A stretch of DNA of 12,412 nt, from NCBI GenBank assembly GCA_903920485.1, contig CAIXMG010000074.1:1-12412 (forward strand), given 5' to 3'. The position numbers were made by a program, and so were the translations under genes. The DNA comes from an uncultured bacterium (GTDB lineage: Bacteria > Patescibacteriota > Minisyncoccia > Phycocordibacterales > UBA1006). This document shows positions 7,144-11,870 of this stretch, piece after piece. The stretch's first letter is position 1; every line of letters starts with the position of its first letter. Under the pieces are notes generated by a model. It made no database searches. It saw nothing but the letters and a program-made list of their open reading frames with translations, and was not told where the DNA came from.

Positions 7144-7149
7144 TATAAT
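7144..7149 (+). promoter_or_regulatory. -10 promoter element of ftsA
   Basis: Perfect TATAAT nine bases before the ATG at 7159, without the TG extension seen elsewhere. TTTCAA at 7121-7126 is a weak -35 at 17 bp. It excludes the in-frame GTG at 7111, which lies in the inverted repeat and upstream of the promoter. Confidence 0.65.
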
Positions 7150-7158
7150 ACCGCTATC

Positions 7159-8340
7159 ATGGCTACCGCCTCACGTAAAATTGTCGTCGGCATCGACATC
7201 GGATCGCAGATGACCCGTGTCATCGTTGCGGAAGAATCCGCAAAAATCGGGATGCCGCCCAAGATCCTTGCCATCGGCTACAGCGAATCCGCCGGCATGC
7301 GCCACGGTTACGTGATTTCCCCGCGCGACGCCACCGCATCCGTGATGGAAGCGATCGCCATGGCGGAAAAATCATGTGGCCTTGAGATCAAGCGCGCCTA
7401 CGTTGCCATGGGCAGCATCAGCCTGTCTTCGGAAATTGCCAGCGGTTCCGTCGGCATCGCACGACCTGACGGCGAAGTCACGGATGAGGATGTCAGCAAC
7501 GCGATGGTCATTGCGGAACAGGTGTTCGCAGGCACCAAGAAAAACAGGAAGATCCTTCACGCGATTCCTTTGAAATACCGCCTGGACGGATTCGAAGTCA
7601 TGGGCAACCCCGTCGGCATGCGCGGAGCCCGACTGGAAGTGCGCATCGTGTTTGTCACGGTTCAGGAACATCATTTCAACGACTTGGTATCCGTCATCAC
7701 CGATGCAGGAGTCGACATCATCGACGTAGTGGCTGCTCCGATCGCGGAAAGCATGGCTACTCTTTCAAAGAAGCAGAAGATGGTCGGATGCGGACTCCTT
7801 AATATCGGATCGGAAACGGTTTCGCTTGCCGTCTTCGACAATGATGTGCCGGTATCCGTCGAAACGTTTTCAATAGGCTCCAACGACATCACCAATGACA
7901 TCGCGCTCGGCCTGCGCATTTCCCTTGAGGAGGCGGAACGGGTCAAGATCGGCATTGCGGAACCAGGCAAGTATCCCAAGAAAAAAGTCGAGGAGATCAT
8001 CGATGCCCGACTATCGGATATCTTTGAACTCATTCAGAATCATTTGAAAACCATAAAACGCGACGGCCTGCTTCCTGCCGGGATCATCATCACCGGTGGC
8101 GGCGGTATGCTGTCGCAGATCGACGAGTTCTCAAAGACCGCGCTCAAGCTCCCTTCCGCCGTCACCCATGTGGACCAGGTCATGAACACGCGCCGGGATC
8201 TTGATTCCTCATGGCTGGTCGCCTACGGACTTTCCTTCCTCGAGGATGACGAGCAGGTCTACGGATCGAAGATCTTCAAGGCCGCCTTCAAGGAGACCAA
8301 GAAGGGCATCATGAAGATCCTCCGCGAATTTTTGCCATAA
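7159..8340 (+). CDS. ftsA: Cell division protein FtsA
   Basis: A 393-residue actin-fold protein that anchors FtsZ to the membrane and recruits the divisome. Visible are the phosphate-1 motif GIDIGSQMTRV (11-21), the SHS2/1C domain (about 78-168, including HAIPLKYRLDGFEVMGNP), the phosphate-2 region LLNIGSETVSLAVF (213-226), the adenosine motif ITGGGG (311-316) and a C-terminal amphipathic helix, KKGIMKILREFLP (381-393), suited to membrane targeting. The phosphate-2 motif lacks the usual Asp and Gly-Gly-Thr and reads N-I-G-S-E-T. The start at 7159 is chosen from the -10 box at 7144-7149; the in-frame GTG at 7111 falls in the cassette repeat. Unusually, ftsZ is not adjacent: 1.7 kb with three opposite-strand genes separates them. 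Confidence 0.92.
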   Translation: MATASRKIVVGIDIGSQMTRVIVAEESAKIGMPPKILAIGYSESAGMRHGYVISPRDATASVMEAIAMAEKSCGLEIKRAYVAMGSISLSSEIASGSVGIARPDGEVTDEDVSNAMVIAEQVFAGTKKNRKILHAIPLKYRLDGFEVMGNPVGMRGARLEVRIVFVTVQEHHFNDLVSVITDAGVDIIDVVAAPIAESMATLSKKQKMVGCGLLNIGSETVSLAVFDNDVPVSVETFSIGSNDITNDIALGLRISLEEAERVKIGIAEPGKYPKKKVEEIIDARLSDIFELIQNHLKTIKRDGLLPAGIIITGGGGMLSQIDEFSKTALKLPSAVTHVDQVMNTRRDLDSSWLVAYGLSFLEDDEQVYGSKIFKAAFKETKKGIMKILREFLP

Positions 8341-8354
8341 ACCACTTATTGTTA

Positions 8355-8390
8355 AAGCCCCTTATTCCATTTTTGAATAAGGGGCTTCTT
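8355..8390. terminator. Terminator shared by ftsA and the convergent orphan gene
   Basis: A perfect 13-bp stem (AAGCCCCTTATTC at 8355-8367, GAATAAGGGGCTT at 8375-8387) with a seven-base loop, followed by CTTGTT. It begins 14 bases after the ftsA stop. The minus-strand gene's stop codon starts 4 bases beyond the stem, so both may use it, though the U tract is weak in both directions. Confidence 0.8.
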
Positions 8391-8391
8391 G

Positions 8392-8949
8392 TTAGGGAAA
8401 CAGTTTTTTGGGCCTTCTTGGCTTTTTAATTTTTTTGCCTTCCCTTTCCTGTTCGAGGTCCTTATAAAACTTGAATCCTTCAAGACGAGCCAAATCCATA
8501 ATCTCGTCCCTCAGACCATGAACCTTTTTTGCGCTGACCTTTTTGTCTTGAGCAACGCAACGCTCTCCTTTCAAGAAATCGAATATCAGATCAAACATCT
8601 CGCCAACGCTGAAGAACAGGTCTACAGGGAAACTTCCCGTCAGGGAATCAACGATTCTGTCGATCTTAAGCTCAATGTCCATCCTCGCCTGAGAAAGGGG
8701 CTCTTTCCCAAGAGGATAGAATCTGAGTCTGACGATTCTTGTCTCCCGAATGTCTTTGACCTGGCTATAGCAAAAGCAGGATACGGAGCCACGGTTGTCC
8801 ACTGTCGTATAAAGCTGAAAGGGCGGATGATTTCTTGGAACAACCACCATTCCCCGTTGCTTGAACTCCTTTAGGAGAAGAGCATTTAAGCCCGAGTGAA
8901 CGCTCTGCAACCGATTCAGGCTGGAGCGAACTTTTTCTTTATTGTCCAT
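8392..8949 (-). CDS. Orphan protein of unknown function (185 aa)
   Basis: I do not recognise this protein. From the ATG at 8949 it has 185 residues: a helical N-terminus (MDNKEKVRSSLNRLQSV), a central part likely rich in beta structure (residues 32-80, including YTTVDNRGSVSCFCYSQV), mixed helices, and a strongly basic tail (REGKKIKKPRRPKKLFP) that could contact nucleic acid. An extension starting with TTG at 9006 would run through the -10 box and is rejected. On the other strand an overlapping 161-codon frame exists, but it lacks a promoter and would begin in the terminator. It is the last of three minus-strand single-gene units between ftsA and ftsZ. Confidence 0.65.
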   Translation of the reverse strand: MDNKEKVRSSLNRLQSVHSGLNALLLKEFKQRGMVVVPRNHPPFQLYTTVDNRGSVSCFCYSQVKDIRETRIVRLRFYPLGKEPLSQARMDIELKIDRIVDSLTGSFPVDLFFSVGEMFDLIFDFLKGERCVAQDKKVSAKKVHGLRDEIMDLARLEGFKFYKDLEQEREGKKIKKPRRPKKLFP

Positions 8950-8990
8950 TGAACAAAGGTTTATGGTGATGAAAATGAATGTCTGAACCC

Positions 8991-9019
8991 TTAATATCAT
9001 TTGCAAAGAGCCCTGTCAA
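8991..9019 (-). promoter_or_regulatory. Promoter of the 185-aa orphan gene
   Basis: On the minus strand: consensus TTGACA (9014-9019), 17-bp spacer ending in TGa, TATTAA (8991-8996). The ATG at 8949 follows 41 bases later. The placement rules out the upstream TTG start at 9006. Confidence 0.7.
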
Positions 9020-9030
9020 TTCCCCCACGA

Positions 9031-9060
9031 AAAAATCCCGCCTTGCGGTCAGGGATTTTT
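9031..9060 (-). terminator. Terminator of the 100-aa orphan gene
   Basis: AAAAATCCC (9031-9039) pairs with GGGATTTTT (9052-9060); on the minus strand it ends in a run of T's. It begins 18 bases after that gene's stop and resembles the terminator at 9470-9500 in stem and flanks. Confidence 0.85.
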
Positions 9061-9078
9061 CATTAAGTTTAGGGAGGC

Positions 9079-9381
9079 CTACTCGTCGTACATCGCAAGG
9101 TCATCATCAAGCGACATTCCGCAGCGATGCAGGTACTTTTCCAGTTTTTCTACTGCGGCAACGGTTACCTTGCCTGCTTCAATAAGACCGGAAGTGACAC
9201 TGCTGTGTTTTGCCGAAAAGCCTGTCAGGCTCTGGTGTTTGAGGACAAGTGTTCGAAGGGCTGCGTCTTTGTAGGTGGCCAAGGCGTTCATGGTCGCCTG
9301 ATCAAGGTGGAGCGTGCCCACCTTTTTGGCAAGAAGAATTCTGATCCTCCTGGCATGCTCTTGAGTTAATACTTTTTTCAT
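9079..9381 (-). CDS. Orphan protein of unknown function (100 aa), possibly HTH-like
   Basis: Not recognised. From the ATG at 9381 it is 100 residues and almost wholly helical by composition, starting MKKVLTQEHARRIRILLAKK and ending in an acidic stretch (SLDDDLAMYDE). Residues 52-95 (from KHQSLTGFSAKHSSV to CGMSLDD) have a loose resemblance to the helix-turn-helix and following helices of small Xre-type regulators, too weak to call. A longer frame beginning with TTG at 9453 is rejected because that TTG is part of the -35 box. The gene has its own promoter and terminator. Confidence 0.65.
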   Translation of the reverse strand: MKKVLTQEHARRIRILLAKKVGTLHLDQATMNALATYKDAALRTLVLKHQSLTGFSAKHSSVTSGLIEAGKVTVAAVEKLEKYLHRCGMSLDDDLAMYDE

Positions 9382-9424
9382 GGAAGTGGTTTTTGAGTTT
9401 TGGTAATGGGGTTTTCTTAGCGAG

Positions 9425-9453
9425 AGATTAACATCTATTACTGATTTAGTCAA
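9425..9453 (-). promoter_or_regulatory. Promoter of the 100-aa orphan gene
   Basis: On the minus strand: TTGACT (9448-9453), 17-bp spacer ending in TGt, TAATCT (9425-9430). The ATG at 9381 follows after 43 bases. The sequence just upstream of the -35 (GGGGA) also precedes the -35 boxes at 9014 and 10016. Confidence 0.7.
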
Positions 9454-9469
9454 TCCCCTTTCTCTACTA

Positions 9470-9500
9470 AAAAATCCCGACCGTATTGGCTGGGATTTTT
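9470..9500 (-). terminator. Terminator of the 142-aa membrane protein gene
   Basis: AAAAATCCC (9470-9478) pairs with GGGATTTTT (9492-9500), ending in T's on the minus strand, 17 bases beyond the gene's stop. It sits 16 bases upstream of the next gene's -35 box. Confidence 0.85.
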
Positions 9501-9517
9501 CATTTAGTTTTTAATCT

Positions 9518-9946
9518 TCACTTAACCTTAGCTCTTGCTTTCCTTACCTGTTTCTTATCACTCTTGTCCTTTGCCTTAGCATATGAAGCAAGGATGATTA
9601 CTCCTACGGCAATCAAGGCAATCATGAGAAGAATTCGTATGCCACATATTATGACAAGTGCGCCGAAAAGTCCTTCGAAGCTATCATGGAAAAAATACAG
9701 AACAATCCCCGCTATCAACGTAAAGGCCAGTGCAGTCCCCCCGAACAACTTCAGACCAAACGTCATTCCGTCAATCAGGAGATCAGCCGACTTTGTTTCA
9801 TTGATAAGGTTCACTGCTTTGCCAGCATACTTGCCAGCAGTTTTTACTTTTTCCCAGTCTCTTGAGATATCAAAATCTGAATTGATATCAGCGGTGAAAC
9901 CCAATCCTGGGCCCAACGTAACCTTTACTTTGTGTTTTCTTTCCAC
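9518..9946 (-). CDS. Small membrane protein of unknown function (142 aa)
   Basis: Not recognised. The N-terminal 60 residues are soluble and include a Gly-rich strand segment (KVKVTLGPGLGFTADIN). Two membrane stretches follow: about residues 66-87 (LKLFGGTALAFTLIAGIVLYFF) in part, and about 93-121, long enough for one helix or a tight pair. The tail is short and lysine/arginine-rich (KDKSDKKQVRKARAKVK), which favours a cytoplasmic C-terminus. The start is GTG at 9946; no ATG lies between the promoter and it. It is the first of the three minus-strand units and is divergent from ftsZ, with the two -35 regions about 11 bases apart. Confidence 0.65.
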   Translation of the reverse strand: MERKHKVKVTLGPGLGFTADINSDFDISRDWEKVKTAGKYAGKAVNLINETKSADLLIDGMTFGLKLFGGTALAFTLIAGIVLYFFHDSFEGLFGALVIICGIRILLMIALIAVGVIILASYAKAKDKSDKKQVRKARAKVK

Positions 9947-9992
9947 TCTTTTTATTTTTAGGGTTTACAATATGTTTTCTTTATCTTGCTCA

Positions 9993-10021
9993 ATGATAGC
10001 ATATAAACTTATATAAGTCAA
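9993..10021 (-). promoter_or_regulatory. Promoter of the 142-aa membrane protein gene
   Basis: On the minus strand: TTGACT (10016-10021), 17-bp spacer ending in TGc, TATCAT (9993-9998). The GTG start follows 46 bases later. It is back to back with the ftsZ promoter. Confidence 0.7.
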
Positions 10022-10032
10022 TCCCCTCCCAA

Positions 10033-10060
10033 TTGCTTGTTTCCCCTTATTTGCTATGAT
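10033..10060 (+). promoter_or_regulatory. Promoter of ftsZ
   Basis: TTGCTT (10033-10038), 16-bp spacer ending in TGc, TATGAT (10055-10060), then eight bases to the ATG at 10069. A leader of only one or two bases is expected, with no Shine-Dalgarno. Confidence 0.68.
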
Positions 10061-10068
10061 AGGCACAT

Positions 10069-11244
10069 ATGGCAAAAATCAACCCCGAAATCGAATCATT
10101 CGCACGCATCAAGGTCATCGGCGTCGGCGGATCAGGCAAGAACGCCCTCAACCACATGATCGACTCAAAAGTCGAGGATGTCGAGTTCATCTGCATGAAT
10201 ACGGACACCCAGGACTTGCACCACTCGAAGGCGCCGAAGAAGATCCACATCGGACGAAACCTCACGAAGGGTCAGGGTAGCGGGATGAATTCCGACATCG
10301 GACGCGAGGCCGCCGAAGAAACCAAGGCCGAGATCCAGGAAGCGATCAAGGGAGCCGACATGGTCTTCATCGCCTGCGGAATGGGAGGAGGAACCGGAAC
10401 CGGAGCCGCGCCGATCGTCGCGCGCATCTCTCGTGAAGAAGGCGCTCTTACGATTGCGGTGGTCACCAAGCCGTTCTCATTCGAAGGACAGCAACGACAC
10501 CGAATTGCCGATCAGGGTATCGTAGAACTTGAAAAAGAAGTTGACGCGATCATCATCGTTCCAAACGACCGATTGCTGTCGATCACGTCAAAGGACACGA
10601 CGTTCAAGGACGCGTTCGCGATGTCCGACGAAATCCTCCGACAGGCCGTTGAGGGAATTTCTGAACTGATCACGACCCAGGGAATCGTCAACATCGACTT
10701 CGCGGACATTCGTTCGGTCATGGCCGATGCCGGATCCGCATTTATGGGAATCGGTTCAGCCACGGGCGAGAACCGGGCCGAGGAAGCCGCGTACAACGCG
10801 ATCAACTCCCCTCTTTTGGACGTTGCGATCTCGGGTGCCAAGGGAGTCCTCTTCGCTATCGCGGCCGGAGATGACCTCACCATGCACGAAGTCAACAGCA
10901 TCGCGAAGATCGTCACCGAATCCGTGGATCCCGACGCGAAGATCATCTTCGGGCCGATCCACGACGACAAGCTCAAGAAGGGCGAAGTCAAGGTTACGGT
11001 CATCGCGACCGGATTCTCGAATCCTCAGAAGAAGGGGCCTTCCGCTGCCGCTTCACAGCCGATGGTTCAGCGCTCGGCACCGGCTCCTGCCCAACAGGCT
11101 CCCGCTGAAAAACGAGAGATCCACAACAGCCTTCCGATCGAGACTCGCCAGAAGCCGATCGAGAAGGTCATTGAGGAAGTCAGCGATGACGATGACGAAT
11201 GGTCATCAGCGGTGCCAGCGTTTCTCCGAAGGAACAAGAAGTAA
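10069..11244 (+). CDS. ftsZ: Cell division GTPase FtsZ
   Basis: A 391-residue tubulin-like GTPase that polymerises into the Z ring. Features: the N-terminal nucleotide-binding loop IGVGGSGKNA (17-26), the tubulin signature GMGGGTGTGAAP (104-115), the catalytic T7 loop NIDFADIR (208-215, with Asp210 and Asp213), a disordered Pro/Ala/Gln-rich linker (about 325-350) and an acidic patch leading into the conserved C-terminal peptide VPAFLRR, which binds FtsA and other partners. All catalytic elements look intact. It is transcribed alone from its own promoter and ends in a strong terminator. It is separated from ftsA by an opposite-strand gene group. Confidence 0.96.
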   Translation: MAKINPEIESFARIKVIGVGGSGKNALNHMIDSKVEDVEFICMNTDTQDLHHSKAPKKIHIGRNLTKGQGSGMNSDIGREAAEETKAEIQEAIKGADMVFIACGMGGGTGTGAAPIVARISREEGALTIAVVTKPFSFEGQQRHRIADQGIVELEKEVDAIIIVPNDRLLSITSKDTTFKDAFAMSDEILRQAVEGISELITTQGIVNIDFADIRSVMADAGSAFMGIGSATGENRAEEAAYNAINSPLLDVAISGAKGVLFAIAAGDDLTMHEVNSIAKIVTESVDPDAKIIFGPIHDDKLKKGEVKVTVIATGFSNPQKKGPSAAASQPMVQRSAPAPAQQAPAEKREIHNSLPIETRQKPIEKVIEEVSDDDDEWSSAVPAFLRRNKK

Positions 11245-11248
11245 TTTC

Positions 11249-11276
11249 AAAACACCCGGAGGGGTGTTTTGCTTTT
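11249..11276 (+). terminator. Rho-independent terminator of ftsZ
   Basis: AAAACACCC (11249-11257) pairs perfectly with GGGTGTTTT (11262-11270) around GGAG and is followed by GCTTTT. The left repeat of the second DUF559 cassette begins in its tail. Confidence 0.9.
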
Positions 11277-11376
11277 CCGTACCCCACCGCCTTACACTCA
11301 CTGCGTTCGGACCGATTTCCCCTGGGAAGGGAAATCGCGCAGGGCCTCGGCACCTCCCCTTTCAGGGGAGGGCAGC
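11275..11376 (+). repeat. Left terminal inverted repeat of cassette 2, with 45-bp insertion
   Basis: The outer 18 bases (11275-11292) and inner 39 bases (11338-11376) match the reverse complement of 11794-11850 with one mismatch. Between them, 11293-11337 is unique to this side and contains its own stem, CGATTTCCC (11313-11321) with GGGAAATCG (11329-11337). The inner hairpin is CCTCCCCT (11353-11360) with AGGGGAGG (11364-11371), loop TTC. Confidence 0.9.
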
Positions 11377-11727
11377 AATCTTGAGTATATACTCATTAAT
11401 TAGATTTAGTGTGGACTGAAGACGGCATCGAATATCGTCGTTTGAAAACCGAAGAATATTACATCCTTGCTCGGATAAGAAGCATTCTCGCTCGGTGTCA
11501 TATTCCTGTTTCTGCCGGTGATCTCCTCCATCAATTTCGATGACAAGTTTTAATTCCGGACAGTAGAAATCGACAATGAAAGGCCCGATGCTCGACTGTC
11601 TCCTGAATTTCCTTCCCAGCCCTTTCCCCCTTAGGTGATTCCAGAGAACCTTTTCCTCGTAGGAGCTGTTTTTTCTTAAAGTTTTTCTCCTTTCTTTTAG
11701 CAATGGGTCATTATGGATATATTTCAT
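11362..11727 (-). CDS. DUF559 domain endonuclease-like protein (cassette 2)
   Basis: A 121-residue DUF559 protein with the same motifs and spacing as the copy at 6669-7016: KERRKTLR (11-18), EEKVLW (24-29), FRRQ (41-44), Asp53 in DFY, Glu64/Asp66 in IEIDGG, His70, EYDTER (75-80) and NILRFSN (90-96). This set suggests a metal-dependent nuclease of the Vsr/PD-(D/E)XK group; activity is inferred. The ATG at 11727 is preferred over a TTG nine bases upstream because GAGGA immediately precedes it and MKYIHN is a natural start for the family. The last four codons and the stop lie in the left inverted repeat, the stop at the hairpin loop, so repeat and gene are physically fused. Confidence 0.88.
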   Translation of the reverse strand: MKYIHNDPLLKERRKTLRKNSSYEEKVLWNHLRGKGLGRKFRRQSSIGPFIVDFYCPELKLVIEIDGGDHRQKQEYDTERECFLSEQGCNILRFSNDDIRCRLQSTLNLINEYILKIAALP

Positions 11728-11793
11728 AATCCTCAAAATAACGCAATAATAGTCAGAAATGACCTAAGAAAAAGTAAACAAAAAATCTAGAAG

Positions 11794-11850
11794 GCTGCCC
11801 TCCCCTGAAAGGGGAGGTGCCGAGGCCCTGCGAGGCGGAGGGGTACGGAA
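11794..11850 (-). repeat. Right terminal inverted repeat of cassette 2
   Basis: Inverted 57-bp copy of the left repeat without the 45-bp insertion. It includes the hairpin CCTCCCCT with AGGGGAGG (11799-11817 region). Its outer end (GTACGGAA) stops six bases before the reductase gene's -10 hexamer. Confidence 0.9.
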
Positions 11851-11853
11851 ATA

Positions 11854-11862
11854 TGCTACAAT
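11854..11862 (+). promoter_or_regulatory. Extended -10 promoter of the reductase gene
   Basis: TGc then TACAAT (11857-11862), eight bases before the ATG at 11871. Any -35 would fall inside the inverted repeat of cassette 2, so the TG extension probably carries recognition. Confidence 0.65.
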
Positions 11863-11870
11863 ACCCCCAT

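Larger units (their letters stand above)
11275..11850 (-). mobile_element. DUF559 nuclease cassette 2 with terminal inverted repeats
   Basis: Same plan as the unit at 6601-7113: one DUF559 gene running right to left, against the host genes, between inverted repeats. The repeats agree at 56 of 57 positions, but the left copy carries a 45-bp extra hairpin unit. The cassette lies between the ftsZ terminator and the -10 box of the reductase gene without breaking either. Mobility is inferred from structure; no clear target duplication was seen. Confidence 0.65.

Noticed and set aside
7111..7158. GTG start for FtsA
   Set aside because: It lies in the cassette repeat, upstream of the TATAAT at 7144, and adds residues not seen in FtsA.
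8389..8874. 161-codon plus-strand frame after ftsA
   Set aside because: It starts in the ftsA terminator, is antisense to a frame that has a consensus promoter and a basic tail, and its translation shows no recognisable domain.
9486..10016. 176-codon plus-strand frame before ftsZ
   Set aside because: Antisense to the 142-aa membrane protein, which has a clear promoter and terminator; the hydrophobic start comes from complementing the terminator and lysine-rich tail.
11266..11858. TGCT on both sides of cassette 2 as a target duplication
   Set aside because: The distances to the repeat ends differ on the two sides and four bases are expected by chance.
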